Source of the DNA: CBDDEC01 sp965226785 | GTDB lineage: Bacteria; Chloroflexota; Dehalococcoidia; UBA2979 | Length of the DNA stretch: 64,000 nucleotides | Direction of reading: 5' to 3' | Assembly: GCA_965226785.1 (NCBI GenBank) | Contig: CBDDEC010000004.1 | Location: forward strand, 1,344,198-1,408,197 | Shown here: in pieces, positions 42,287-52,284 of the stretch | Layout: every line of letters starts with the position of its first letter | Position numbering within the stretch: the stretch's first letter is position 1 | The notes under the pieces: generated by a model | Database searches by the model: none | Seen by the model: the letters and a program-made list of their open reading frames with translations, nothing else | Told to the model about the DNA's origin: nothing | Program-made: the position numbers and the translations under genes

Positions 42287-45184
42287 ATGGCTCCCTCGCC
42301 GACCGTGACCCCGGACGAGTTCGTCGCCAAGTGGGCGCCGAACGCCGGGCGGGAGCGGTCGTCGTCACAGGAGCACTTCATCGACCTCTGCCACATGCTC
42401 GGCGTCCCTACACCGAACGACGCAGACCCGACCGCCAAGGATGAGTACGCCTTCGAGAAGGGCGCTTCGAAAACCGGCGGAGGCGACGGCTGGGCCGACG
42501 TATGGAAGCGGGGCTACTTCGGCTGGGAGTACAAGGGCAAGAAGCACCCCAACCTCCCCGCCGCATACAAACAGCTGCTCGACTATCGCGAGGACCTCGA
42601 GAACCCTCCGGTGCTCGTCGTCTGCGACATGGACCTGATCGAGGTCCACACCAACTTCACTAACACCGCCCCGCAGATCCTCGAGGTGCGCCTCAGCGAC
42701 CTCACCGACAACACCGAGGAGGCGCTACGCATCCTGCGCTCGGTGATGTCCGACCCGGAGGCGCTGCGGCCGGGCCAAACGCCTGAGGAGATCACCGAGG
42801 CCGCCGCCAGCCAATTCGCCGTGATCGCGAGGTCGATGCAGGACCGCGAACACGCACCCGAGGATGTCGCACACTTCCTGAATCGCGTGTTGTTCTGTCT
42901 CTTCGCCGAGGACGTGGGCCTGCTGCCGGAGCGGATCGTGACTGAGCTGATCGAAGGGCGGTGGCGCGACCCGGTTAGGTTCGCGGAGGGCCTCTCAGAG
43001 CTCTTCCGCCACATGTCGTATGGCGGACACTTCGGCGTCCACGAGATCGCCTGGTTCAACGGGGGACTGTTTACCGGCGACGAGGTCCTCGAGTTCACAC
43101 GCGAAGAGCTGGGAACCGTCGCCGAGGCGTCAGGTCTCGATTGGTCGCGCGTGGAGCCGGCGATCCTCGGCACACTGTTCGAGCGCGGGCTCGACCCCGA
43201 GAAGCGCGCACAGCTCGGCGCTCATTACACCGACCGCGAGAAGATCCTGATGGTCGTCGAACCAGTCGTCATGCGGCCCCTGCGCCGCGAGTTCGAAGAG
43301 ATGCAGCAGGGCATCGAGACACTGGCCGAAGGCCAGTCGCAAGCGCCACTCACACGAGACGGGCGACGGCGAGCCAACCTCCCGAAGTGGGAGCGTGACG
43401 CGCAGGCGCTCTACGGGGCCTACCTCGATCGCCTGCGCGCTGTCCGAGTACTCGACCCCGCCTGCGGCTCCGGCAACTTCTTGTACGTCACGCTGGGCCT
43501 GCTCAAGGACCTTGAGCGCGACGCGATGCGCTGGGGGGCCGAACGCCTTCGCCTGATCGGTCAGTTCCCCGAGGTGGGACCGCAGAACATGCTCGGCATC
43601 GAGATCAATCCTTACGCCCGTGGGTTGGCAAGCGTTTCGCTCTGGATCGGCCATATCCAGTGGATGCGCAACAACGGATTCGGCTACCCGCGCGACCCAG
43701 TCCTCGGTGCCCCCGACAACATCGAGCAGCGCGACGCCATCCTCACCCAAAAGGACGAGGAGAAGCCCATATCGGCGGAGTGGCCACAGGCGGAGTTCAT
43801 CGTCGGCAATCCACCGTTTCTGGGTGACCGTCGCATGCGTGAACAGCTTGGCGACGAGTATGTCGATCGTCTCCGGTCAGCGTATCTACAACGAGTCCCA
43901 GCTGGTGCCGACTTGGTCTGTTACTGGTACGAGCAGGCGCGTTCCCACATCGAGGGTGGATTCGCACGCCGTGCAGGCTTGCTCGCGACTTCGAGCATTC
44001 GGAAAGGTCAGAACAACAAGGTTGTGAAGCGAATCAGCGAGTCGGGTGCGCTCTTCGAGGCGTGGTCTGCCGAGGACTGGGTCGTCGAAGGAGCCGCCGT
44101 CGAGGTCTCGATCGTTGGCTTCGACGATGGGAGGGAGTCGCTCAAGAGGCTCGACGGCGAGGCAGTAGATCGCATCAACTCTGATCTCACGACCGGGTCA
44201 GACCTGACTCAGGCCGTGAAGCTGCGCGAGTGCCGCGGCTTGGCCTTCATGGGCGACATCAAGGCCGGCTCGTTCGAGATGGACGGCGACGATGCCAGGA
44301 GAATGCTGGGGCGTGCTGGGAATCCAAACGGTCGACCGAACGCGGACGTCATCAGCCCTTGGATAAACGCCGAAGACCTTGTCCGCCGTCCCCGCGACCG
44401 ATTCATCGTCGACTTCCCCGAGGAACTTTCACTCCCCGAAGCAGCCTTGTACGAAGCTCCGTTCGCCTGGATTAGGGACACGGTCCCGGATCAGCGGGTC
44501 AGATTCGGTAAGGAGACATGGTGGATCCACTGGAATCCTCGCCCTGCCCTGCGCAGCGCATTGGGGCACCTCGACCGCTACGTTGCTATCCCTAGGGTCT
44601 CTAAGCACCACGCTCTGAGGTGGCAGAGCACAGTCGTGCTGCCAGACTCGGCCGTAGTCGCTGTATCTCGCTCGGACGACTACGCCTTCGGTGTTCTGCA
44701 GAGTCGCTCTCATGAGTACTGGGCGCTTCGCAGGGGGTCCAGCCTCGAGGATCGACCGCGCTACACCCATACCTCGGTTTTCGAGACGTTCCCGTTCCCC
44801 TGGCCGCTCAACACGCCCGACGATGGGCTCACCGTCCCGCAGCAGGCGCACCGCGATGCGATCGGGGAGGCAGCACGTAAACTGAACGAGACGCGGGAGC
44901 GCTGGCTGAATCCGCCCCAGCTCGTGCGCGAGGAGCCGGATGTCGTCGACTCGCTGCCGCCTCGGCTGCTGCCGGTGGACGATGAGGCGGCCGAGGAGCT
45001 TAAGACGCGCACGCTGACGAACCTGTACAACAGTCGGCCTGCGTGGCTGGAGCATCTGCACGCCACGCTCGACCGCGCGGTGTTCGATGCCTACGGATGG
45101 GACGACGACCCGACGGACGAGCAGATCCTCGAACGGCTGCTGCGGCTGAATCTCGAGCGCGCGGCGGCGCAGGACACCGAGTAG
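42287..45184 (+). CDS. MmeI-like type IIL restriction-modification enzyme
   Basis: 965 residues, the size of MmeI-family single-chain enzymes that cut and methylate. The N-terminal nuclease has Asp71, Glu81 and Lys83 in DVWKRGYFGWEYKGKKHPNL, the D-x9-E-x-K pattern of MmeI (70/80/82). The N6-adenine methyltransferase follows: DPACGSGNFLYVTLGLL near residue 390 (SAM site) and FIVGNPPFLGDRRM near 507 (catalytic NPPF). From about residue 620 a target-recognition region with PWINAEDLVRRPRDR and FETFPFPWPL, then a C-terminal helical part. Complete frame, no cofactor subunit needed. Recognition sequence not predictable. AddB-like gene starts 6 bp downstream. Confidence 0.92.
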   Translation: MAPSPTVTPDEFVAKWAPNAGRERSSSQEHFIDLCHMLGVPTPNDADPTAKDEYAFEKGASKTGGGDGWADVWKRGYFGWEYKGKKHPNLPAAYKQLLDYREDLENPPVLVVCDMDLIEVHTNFTNTAPQILEVRLSDLTDNTEEALRILRSVMSDPEALRPGQTPEEITEAAASQFAVIARSMQDREHAPEDVAHFLNRVLFCLFAEDVGLLPERIVTELIEGRWRDPVRFAEGLSELFRHMSYGGHFGVHEIAWFNGGLFTGDEVLEFTREELGTVAEASGLDWSRVEPAILGTLFERGLDPEKRAQLGAHYTDREKILMVVEPVVMRPLRREFEEMQQGIETLAEGQSQAPLTRDGRRRANLPKWERDAQALYGAYLDRLRAVRVLDPACGSGNFLYVTLGLLKDLERDAMRWGAERLRLIGQFPEVGPQNMLGIEINPYARGLASVSLWIGHIQWMRNNGFGYPRDPVLGAPDNIEQRDAILTQKDEEKPISAEWPQAEFIVGNPPFLGDRRMREQLGDEYVDRLRSAYLQRVPAGADLVCYWYEQARSHIEGGFARRAGLLATSSIRKGQNNKVVKRISESGALFEAWSAEDWVVEGAAVEVSIVGFDDGRESLKRLDGEAVDRINSDLTTGSDLTQAVKLRECRGLAFMGDIKAGSFEMDGDDARRMLGRAGNPNGRPNADVISPWINAEDLVRRPRDRFIVDFPEELSLPEAALYEAPFAWIRDTVPDQRVRFGKETWWIHWNPRPALRSALGHLDRYVAIPRVSKHHALRWQSTVVLPDSAVVAVSRSDDYAFGVLQSRSHEYWALRRGSSLEDRPRYTHTSVFETFPFPWPLNTPDDGLTVPQQAHRDAIGEAARKLNETRERWLNPPQLVREEPDVVDSLPPRLLPVDDEAAEELKTRTLTNLYNSRPAWLEHLHATLDRAVFDAYGWDDDPTDEQILERLLRLNLERAAAQDTE

Positions 45185-45189
45185 GCGCC

Positions 45190-45504
45190 GTGGGTGGCGT
45201 CACGCTGATCAGCGGCCCGCCCCGCAGTGGTACGACGGAGCGCGTCCTCGAGCGCGTTTCGGCGCGTTACGGGGAGGATCCGTTCGCCGAGACGCTCGTG
45301 CTGGTGCCAACAGTGCGACACGCCGACCGGTTCCGGCGGCGGCTGGTTGCCTCGACGCGCGTCGCACTGGGGCTGAGGGTCGAGACCCTGGCGATGTTCG
45401 CCCGAGGGGTGGTGCAACCGGGTACCGGATCGTCCGAGCGCGTTGCCCGAGAGCTGCTGTCGAGGGTAATCGCCGAACAGGTCGAAGCGGGGGGGGGCAG
45501 CGCC
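45190..45504 (+). pseudogene. AddB/RexB-like nuclease-helicase N-terminus, cut by rve-IS
   Basis: GTG 45190, 6 bp after the MmeI-like stop. The start GGVTLISGPPRSGTTERVLE has a P-loop-like stretch without the Lys of a Walker A box, followed by LVLVPTVRHADRFRRRLVAS and ALGLRVETLAMFARGVV, the typical first 70 residues of AddB/PD-(D/E)XK superfamily proteins. About 105 codons remain before the IS. Confidence 0.65.
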
Positions 45505-46195
45505 GTGGGACGGCAAAACCTCATGCGGCCCACCGATACTCATGATGCAAGCCTCCTAGCACCGGCTTGCTGACGACTCGCTGACTCGGCGTCCGCTGCA
45601 CCGGCGAGCGTCCCTCCGGAGAGTCGAGCGACAATGATCGATGCGGCCGCATCGCGTTGTAGTGCTGGACGTACTCACCAAGCACCCGCCGGAGATGTTG
45701 TTCGTTGACCGCGATGACATGGTCGAGACACTCGCGCCTGAGCGTGCCGATGACGCGCTCGGCGATGGCGTTGGCATTCGGCGCGCGCACCGGAGTGAGA
45801 ATCGTCTCGATCCCGATCCGTCGAGCGCGTGCGATGAAGTCCCCGCCATCGCTACGGTCGCGGTCTCGGATCAGGAACCCTGGCTGCTGACCCCAGGCGG
45901 TCGCCTCGATCATCTGCCTCCAGATCCAGGGCGCGATCGGGTGCTCCGTGACGTTCCAGTGCCGGATGCGGCGCCGGTCGTGGTCGATCACGATGAGCAC
46001 GTAGAGCGTGCGGAAGGCGAGCGTCTGGACCGTGAACAGATCGGCGGCCCAGATGCTGGACGCGTGGTTGCGGAGAAACGTGCGCGACGACTGGCTCGGC
46101 GGTCGCCGCAGCGCCTGCTGACGGTAGCGACTCACGGTGCGGGCGCTGACCTCGAAGCCAAGGGCACGCAGCTCGCCGACGATGCGGACGGCGCC
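45505..46195 (-). mobile_element. rve-IS copy G, left part
   Basis: Normal left end, then the C-terminal two thirds of the transposase (45521-46195), which stops at the ACGGCGCC of the helical region. The rest of the element is missing; 46196-46230 is unassigned. Confidence 0.9.
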
Positions 46196-46308
46196 GCTGC
46201 CAGCCTCACGCAGCTCGTGGCTAGCGCCTCTGACCTGACCCCGTGAGACGAGACCACCGTTGATGAGAGTCCTTTGGCCCGCGAAGGTGGGCGGAGGAGG
46301 ACATCACG

Positions 46309-46587
46309 GTGAAACGACGCAGGCACACGCCTGAGCAGATCGTGCGCAAGCTGCGGGAGGTGGAGCGGCTGCTCGGTGAGGGGCAGACGATCGCGGAGGC
46401 GGCGAAGCGGGTCGAGATCTCGGAGCAGACCTACCACCGCTGGCGCAACCAGTACGGCGGGATGAAGGCCGACGACGCCAAACGGCTGCGCGAGCTGGAG
46501 CGCGAGAACGCGCGGCTGAAGCGGATCGTCGCCGACAAGGAACTCGATATCGACGCGCTCAAGGAGATCGCCCGGGGAAACTGGTAA
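46309..46587 (+). CDS. IS3 transposase OrfA
   Basis: 92 residues from GTG 46309 (GGAGGAGG upstream): HTH ERLLGEGQTIAEAAKRVEIS and a leucine-zipper RELERENARLKRIVADKELD. It ends in ARGNW just as the OrfB frame opens in the -1 frame, so OrfAB would arise by -1 frameshifting near GGGGAAACTGG. Confidence 0.92.
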   Translation: MKRRRHTPEQIVRKLREVERLLGEGQTIAEAAKRVEISEQTYHRWRNQYGGMKADDAKRLRELERENARLKRIVADKELDIDALKEIARGNW

Positions 46588-46616
46588 GCCCGTCGCGCCG
46601 GCGCGAGGCGGTCTGC

Positions 46617-47441
46617 ATGTTGCAGGACCGCCTCGCGTTGTCGGAACGGCGGGCATGCCGGGTCACCGGCCAGCACCGCTCCACGCAGCGCCGCCTGCCG
46701 GCGCGCGGCCGCGGCGACGACGCGCTCAGGACGGAGTTGCACGCCTTCTCGCGTGGCCACCCCCGCTGGGGATACCGCCGCGCATGGGCGACCTTGCGCG
46801 AGGAGGGATGGACCGTGAACCGCAAGCGGGTGCAACGGCTCTGGCGTGAGGAGGGGCTGCGCGTCCCGCTGAAACGACGCAAGCGTCAGCGTCTGGGGGA
46901 CTCGGCTCAGCCCGCCAGGCGGCTGAGTGCTGAGCGGCCGAACCACGTCTGGGCGCTGGACTTCCAGTTCGACCAGACCGCGGACGGGCGGGTCCTGAAG
47001 CTGCTCAACATCGTCGACGAGCACACGCGGGAGGCGCTGGCGGTGGTGGCCGCCAGGCGCATCAACGCCGACGCCACCGCCGCCACGCTCGACCGGATCG
47101 TCGCCGGGCGCGGGACGGCGCCGGGGTACATCCGCTGCGACAACGGGCCCGAGCTCACGGCCAACGCGCTGCGCGACTGGTGCCGGTTCAGCGGTACGGG
47201 CAGCAGCTACATCGAGCCCGGTGCGCCGTGGGAAAACCCATTCGTCGAGTCGTTCAACGGCCGGCTGCGCGACGAGTTCCTGGCCGTCGAGCAGTTCGAC
47301 AGCCTGCTCGAGGCGCAGGTGCTGATCGAGGACTGGCGGATCGAGTACAACACGAAGCGCCCGCACAGCAGCCTGGGCTGGCTCGCCCCGGCTACCTACC
47401 CCGAGCGCTGGGAGGCTCAGCAACACGCTGGACTCTCATAA
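46617..47441 (+). CDS. IS3 transposase OrfB (DDE)
   Basis: At least 274 residues; the frame extends upstream to LVSPSRRREAV near 46581 with no ATG, as expected for a frameshift product. The core shows WALDFQFDQTADG, IRCDNGPELTANAL and ENPFVESFNGRLRDEFL, the D, D and E, and the end NTKRPHSSLGWLAPATY. Complete. Confidence 0.93.
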   Translation: MLQDRLALSERRACRVTGQHRSTQRRLPARGRGDDALRTELHAFSRGHPRWGYRRAWATLREEGWTVNRKRVQRLWREEGLRVPLKRRKRQRLGDSAQPARRLSAERPNHVWALDFQFDQTADGRVLKLLNIVDEHTREALAVVAARRINADATAATLDRIVAGRGTAPGYIRCDNGPELTANALRDWCRFSGTGSSYIEPGAPWENPFVESFNGRLRDEFLAVEQFDSLLEAQVLIEDWRIEYNTKRPHSSLGWLAPATYPERWEAQQHAGLS

Positions 47442-47555
47442 GCGGTGGTCTCGCAAAGGGGGTCCGGTCACCTCAGCTGCGGGTGCGTGGATCGGCGGGT
47501 GTGCCGGGGTGCCCTCTGGAGCTAGGTTCACGGGGTGTCGCATCCGCGGCTGGAA

Positions 47556-47571
47556 CCGATTCTCGAATCGG
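47556..47571. terminator. Small inverted repeat after the amidase
   Basis: CCGATT-CTCG-AATCGG, 23 bp downstream of the minus-strand amidase stop. There is no T-tract, so it is only a possible terminator. Confidence 0.35.
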
Positions 47572-47593
47572 GGACGCGCCGCCGAGTACCACG

Positions 47594-49009
47594 TCAGAGG
47601 ACCGGCATCTCCCGTTGAAACGATGTCGCGAGCTGGTAGGCGTGCCCAATCCGCAGCGTCAGCGCGTCGCTGAACAGCGCGGTGCTAATCATCAACCCGG
47701 TCGGCAGTCCATCCTCATCGAGGCCGTTCGGGACACTGATCGATGGCTGGTGGGTGTTGTCGAACACGTATGTGTTGTCAGATTTCGAGAAGGCTGCCGG
47801 CGGCTCGCGAACGGTCGGATCCTCGGCGATCGGCCCCGCCACTTGCGGCGAGGTGGGACAGAGGTAGCCGTCGATGCCGTCGAGGGCGGCCTCGAATCTG
47901 CGTTCGATGAGCTTGCGTTGGCCGAGCGCACGCACCACTTCTGGGCCGGTGATGTCGAGACCCCTCAGCAGCAGCGACCGCACCGGCTCGGCGATGCCGC
48001 CGGGGCGCTGGCGCAGAATCTCCTCGACGTAGCTGGCGGCCTCGGCAATGAGCAGGCCGCGCAGCGGGCGGCGCCAATCCTCTTCGCCAGCCATCGGCTC
48101 GACCGTGGTGATTTCGGCGCCGAGATCGCGCAGCACGTCGAGCGATGCGTCAAAGTTGGCCCGCACCGGGGCATCCGCGCGCTCGGTCAACGAGGGAATG
48201 ACCGCGAGCGTCAGGCCCTCCAGGTCGCCATCCGCAACGGTGGTCAGCCCAGCGGCGAAGTCCTCTGCGGGCCGAGCGACCGAGTCGAGGTCGCGCGGAT
48301 CGAAGCCTTGCAGGGCGCTCAATAGCAGCGCACAGTCCTCGGCGCTGCGCGCCATCGGGCCGGCGTGGTCGAGCGTCAGCGAGAGCGGCACGATGCCGCC
48401 GCGACCGACGAGACCGAAGGTCGGTTTGTGCCCGGTGATGCCGCAGAACGCGGCCGGGATGCGGATCGAGCCGCCCGTGTCGGAGCCGAGCGCGCCGAGC
48501 GCCTGCCCCGCCGCCAGCGCCGCCGCGGATCCACCCGAGGATCCGCCGGGGACACGCTCCAGCTCCCACGGGTTGTGGGTCGCGCCGTGCCAGAAGTTGT
48601 TGGTGGTGCCGCCCAGCGCCAACTCGTGGGTGTTCGTCTTGCCGAGGATGACCGCGCCCGCGGCGCGCAGGCTGGCGACGGCGGTCGAGTCCTGAGCCGG
48701 CACACGGTCGATGAAGGCGTTCGTACCGGCGTTGGTGACGACGTTGGCGGTGTCGTAGAGGTCCTTCACCGCGATCGGGATGCCGTCGAGCGGACCGAGA
48801 CGTGACCCGTTCAAGGCGCGATCGGTAGCAGCAGCCGCCTCGGCGATCGCGCTCTCGCGCATCAACCGCACGAAGGCGTTGACACGATCGTCTGTCGCTT
48901 CGATGCGATCGTATGCGGCCTCGGTCAGCTCGAGCGGAGACAACTCACCAGCGTCGATGCGACGGCCCGCCTCGGCTATGGTCAGTTGTGTGAGTTGCCC
49001 GTCGCTCAT
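47594..49009 (-). CDS. Amidase (amidase signature family)
   Basis: 471 residues from ATG 49009 (GAGAGG upstream; the frame is open 17 codons further). Catalytic elements: GIPIAVKDLYDTANV carries the Lys, VPGGSSGGSAAALAAG the cis-Ser region and GSDTGGSIRIPAAFCGITGH the nucleophilic Ser. The C-terminal substrate loop PSISVPNGLDEDGLPTGLMI is complete. Similar to GatA but with no GatB/C nearby, so a hydrolytic amidase is likelier. Homologous to the partial amidase at 1-798. Confidence 0.93.
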   Translation of the reverse strand: MSDGQLTQLTIAEAGRRIDAGELSPLELTEAAYDRIEATDDRVNAFVRLMRESAIAEAAAATDRALNGSRLGPLDGIPIAVKDLYDTANVVTNAGTNAFIDRVPAQDSTAVASLRAAGAVILGKTNTHELALGGTTNNFWHGATHNPWELERVPGGSSGGSAAALAAGQALGALGSDTGGSIRIPAAFCGITGHKPTFGLVGRGGIVPLSLTLDHAGPMARSAEDCALLLSALQGFDPRDLDSVARPAEDFAAGLTTVADGDLEGLTLAVIPSLTERADAPVRANFDASLDVLRDLGAEITTVEPMAGEEDWRRPLRGLLIAEAASYVEEILRQRPGGIAEPVRSLLLRGLDITGPEVVRALGQRKLIERRFEAALDGIDGYLCPTSPQVAGPIAEDPTVREPPAAFSKSDNTYVFDNTHQPSISVPNGLDEDGLPTGLMISTALFSDALTLRIGHAYQLATSFQREMPVL

Positions 49010-49161
49010 TGCTGGCCGCCGCCTCTCTGCGACGGCATCGTAGCAGCGGGGTTGCACCACCCCGCCGACGCTGCCAGGGATGCCGATGGCAAACTCGAGT
49101 CCGCTGAGGCCGATCGGTGAATCGAGGTCCGAGCGGCCCCCGAGCCGCGGCGTTACCGCTT

Positions 49162-49890
49162 CTAGGCCGGCGCGGCGCAGCCGAGCTGTTCGGCGAGATC
49201 CACGAAGCCGTTCGCCACGAGGTCAAACTCCGGATCCGGCGTCAGGTCGGGCTGCCCGTCCGGACCGTACTCGTCGGGGCGCGGGATGAACGCGGTGTGG
49301 AAGCCCACCTTCGCCGCGGCACGCAAGTCGCCCTGGTGGGCGGCCGTCATCATCACCTCGTGCGGTTCGAGACCCAGCAGCTCCGCCGCGCGCTGGTAGC
49401 ACCGCGGATCAGGCTTGAACGCGCCCATCAGCTCCGCCGAGAGGATGCAATCCCACGCGAAGCCACCGTTCTTGGCCATGTTCGTCAGCAGCGCGACGTT
49501 GCCGTTCGACAGCGTCGAGACGACGTACTTCGTACGCAGCCGATCCAGGCCGACTGGCACGTCCGGCCATGGCCGGAGGCGATGCCAGGCGCGGTTGAAG
49601 TCGGCGACCTCCTCCTCGGTCAGGCCGTCGATCTCGCGCTCCGCGAGCAGTTCGTCGAGCTTGATGCGATGCAACTGGTCGACGGGCATCCATGGCAACT
49701 CGCCGTCGCGCACGCGTAGCATGCCGCCGCGGTAACCGTCGAAGCGCCACTCGTCGGCGAAGGAGGGCCAGTCGGTCTCGAAGCCCTTCCGCGCCGCAAG
49801 CTCCTCACCCTCGCGGATCACGGAGGCACGCCAGTCCGTCACCGTGCCGAAGACATCGAACGTCAGTGCCCGCACGTCCTCGAGGCCCAT
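49162..49890 (-). CDS. Haloacid dehalogenase, type II (HAD superfamily)
   Basis: 242 residues from ATG 49890. LTFDVFGTVTDWR carries the nucleophilic Asp; STLSNGN is motif II; KPDPRCYQRAAELLG has the motif III Lys; the usual acidic motif IV is replaced here by MMTAAHQGDLRAAAKVGFHT, as in L-2-haloacid dehalogenases ('vaaH..Dl.aA...G'). The enzyme would turn 2-haloacids into 2-hydroxyacids. It follows the amidase on the same strand after 152 bp. Confidence 0.9.
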   Translation of the reverse strand: MGLEDVRALTFDVFGTVTDWRASVIREGEELAARKGFETDWPSFADEWRFDGYRGGMLRVRDGELPWMPVDQLHRIKLDELLAEREIDGLTEEEVADFNRAWHRLRPWPDVPVGLDRLRTKYVVSTLSNGNVALLTNMAKNGGFAWDCILSAELMGAFKPDPRCYQRAAELLGLEPHEVMMTAAHQGDLRAAAKVGFHTAFIPRPDEYGPDGQPDLTPDPEFDLVANGFVDLAEQLGCAAPA

Positions 49891-50109
49891 CGCACACCCC
49901 TCCCGCAGCTGCCGGCGCCCCGGCGCATGCGATGGTAGCGTGCGCCGTGGATCGCTGTCGTTAGGCCCCGCTTCATCCGCGCTGCCACGGGTGGTGTGTT
50001 CCCCTGCCGGTCTTGTCCTCGGTGCTAGACCGAGGACCTGGGGGCGCTGGCCGCTGGTAGCTAGGGGCCGACCTGGTCAAGTAGCGATGTCGGTCCTATC
50101 GAGGCAGGT
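49891..50109. other. Intergenic, nothing recognised
   Basis: About 220 bp upstream of the dehalogenase; presumably its promoter region. No clear elements. Confidence 0.3.
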
Positions 50110-50816
50110 TCAGAGGGCTGTGGGGTCGTTGAGAGATCTCGGGGGGCTCATTGACATCAAGATCGGGCCGGCGAGCGTGACGATCCACTCGCCGTCCACC
50201 GATGCCACCTCGTAGCTCACGAAGACAACGCATTGCGACGCGCACCAGTAATGCAACTCGACCACGGCGCCCTCCGGGAGCAGGTCCAGTGAGTCGATTA
50301 TGATCACCGCGGCGCCCTCAGGCGTGTTGTCGAACAGCTTCTGGATCAGCCCGTCTGGGTCGTCGACATACTGAGCAGTGGCGCCAATCTCGTTGACCGT
50401 GGCCGCGATGCGTTCGAGTTGCAACGGCTCCAGCGGTTCGCCGCCGAGCCCGCCCAGTGCGTTACCAACGTACACGTCGGTGAACGGCGGCGCTTCATTG
50501 AAGCCGTGGTCGACTGTCAGCAGTTGTCGCACGGCGGCGGCGAGTATGTCTGGCACGTCCCGGGCGGCGAGCATGTCTCCGGTGTCGCGCTGCTGCTGCG
50601 TCGGCGGCTGCCCAGAGTCGTCCCGGTCCTCGAACGGCCGCTCGATCGACGCGGCGGTCACGATCCCGTCGTCGAGCCCGAACGTCACGCGCCCGATGAT
50701 GAAGTCATCGGTCAGCGCGAACTGTTCCCCGTCCTCGCGACCGACGCGCCAGCGACGACCCTCGGCCTCCGCGAGTGCGGCCGCCGCGTCTCTCGTCAGT
50801 CCAATGAACGGCGCCC
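50110..50816 (-). pseudogene. I78-like/secreted-type protein, 5' end lost at rve-IS
   Basis: Open from the IS edge: PFIGLTRDAAAALAEAEGRR, then WRVGREDGEQFALTDDFIIG and RVTFGLDDGIVTAASIERPF resemble the I78 peptidase-inhibitor-like module that ends many lipoproteins. A second part (residues about 80-235) has HGFNEAPPFTDVYVG and GAAVIIIDSLDLLPEGAVVE. The native start and any signal peptide are missing. Confidence 0.5.
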
Positions 50817-51552
50817 GTGGGACGGCAAAACCTCATGCGGCCCACCCGATACTCATGATGCAAGCCTCCTAGCACCGGCTTGCTGACGACTCGCTGACTC
50901 GGCGTCCGCTGCACCGGCGAGCGTCCCTCCGGAGAGTCGAGCGCCAATGATCGATGCGGCCGCATCGCGTTGTAGTGCTGGACGTACTCACCAGGCACCC
51001 GCCGGAGATGTTGTTCGTTGACCGCGATGACATGGTCGAGATCACTCGCGCCTGAGCGTGCCGATGACGCGCTCGGCGATGGCGTTGGCATTCGGCGCGT
51101 GCACCGGAGTCAGAATCGTCTCGATCCCGAGCCGTCGAGCGCGTGCGATGAAGTCTCCGCCATAGCTACGGTCGCGGTCTCGGATGAGGAACCCTGGCTG
51201 CTGACCCCAGGCGGTCGCCTCGATCATCTGCTGCCAGATCCAGGGCGCGTTCGGATGCTCCGTGACGTTCCAGTGCCGGATGCGGCGCCGGTCGTGGTCG
51301 ATCACGATGAGCACGGAGAGCGTGCGGAAGGTGAGCATCTGGACCGTGAACAGATCGGCGGCCCAGATGCTGGACGCGTGGTTGCGGAGAAACGTGCGCC
51401 ACGACTGGCTCGGGGGGCGCCGCAGCGCCTGCTGACGGTAGCGGCTCACGGTGCGAGCGCTGACCTCGAAGCCAAGGGCACGCAGCTCGCCGACGATGCG
51501 GACGGCGCCCCACCGCGGATGCTCAGTGGCGATGCGGACGATCAGCTGTCGC
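50817..51552 (-). mobile_element. rve-IS copy H, left part
   Basis: Left end with one extra C (CCCACCCGATAC), the ATCACTCGCG frameshift at about 51034, and loss of everything after ATCAGCTGTCGC. Transposase dead. Confidence 0.9.
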
Positions 51553-51586
51553 CACGACGGCTGAAGTACGGCTTCTGAGGCGAAAG

Positions 51587-52075
51587 ATGAACCGAACCGA
51601 GCTGCTGGAGATAATCAGAACCGGGGAGAACTCCGGCGTCGAGTTCAAGCAGGATGTTGAACACGCCGATTCTCTCGCGAAAGAAATGTCCGCCCTGTTG
51701 AATTTCGAAGGTGGCTACATCTTGCTTGGGGTGGACGACGACGGAGACGTTACTGGCCTGACGCGAAACCGTAAGGAGGTGGAGCTTTGGGTTATGAATA
51801 TTGCACAAAACAACATCCAACCGAGCGTCACCCCTTCGTGGTCATCATTGACCCTGGACGATGGTGTGGATGTCGGCGTCATTCGTTTACAGGCGGATAG
51901 CCCGGACAAACCGTACAAGGCCAAACGCGGCAATGCCTGGCAAACATTCGTGCGCGTGGGCAGCACATCGCGGGAAGCACCCCGGGAAGAAGAAAGGCGG
52001 CTGTACCAAGCGTCTTACCTGATGCGCCATGACATTCAGCCTGTGCTCGACACCGGGTTCGAGAGCCTCAATCGG
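51587..52075 (+). pseudogene. AlbA_2 (Schlafen-like) ATP-binding domain protein, 3' truncated
   Basis: ATG 51587. ELLEIIRTGENSGVEFKQDV, then LAKEMSALLNFEGGYILLGV and DDDGDVTGLTRNRKEVELWV are the AlbA_2/Schlafen core ('E...EfK......i.k.i.AfaN..GG.l.iGv.d.G.i.G'), followed by KRGNAWQTFVRVGSTSREAP. After residue 163 the frame enters an IS3 relic. Codon use is less GC-rich than neighbours. Such proteins regulate genes or act in phage defence. Confidence 0.8.
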
Positions 52076-52212
52076 GCCGCGCGATCGGTTTCTCCCGCAG
52101 CCGGGCCAGTTCGACAGCACGACGGCGGAACTCGGGTGGGTAGGCTCGGGGCATCCATGACTCCTCCCTGGGCGACATCGTCGCCTCAGGCTAAGTGTCC
52201 GGGAAAGCGGGT
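52076..52212 (-). mobile_element. IS3 relic, right end
   Basis: Carries the start of the OrfA gene found at 18073-18501 (complement of the PPEFRRRAVELARL codons) and the terminus GTGTCCGGGAAAGCGGGTCA, with a few base changes. About 137 bp remain. Confidence 0.8.
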
Positions 52213-52284
52213 CAGGCTCCGTCAGTGCGGCCGGAACGCCGCGAACGAACGAACCGGTCAAACCAACTGTGAGTTTCCGAGCGG

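Larger units (their letters stand above)
46231..47470 (+). mobile_element. IS3-family element, complete with 4-bp target duplication
   Basis: 1240 bp. Left end TGACCTGACCCC...CGAGACCACCG and right end, inverted, TGACCGGACCCC...CGAGACCACCG. CCTC flanks both ends (46227-46230, 47471-47474), a 4-bp duplication as in IS407-group IS3 elements. This is one of two elements in the window with a clear target duplication. A stray right end of the same element lies at 53916-53942. Confidence 0.93.
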
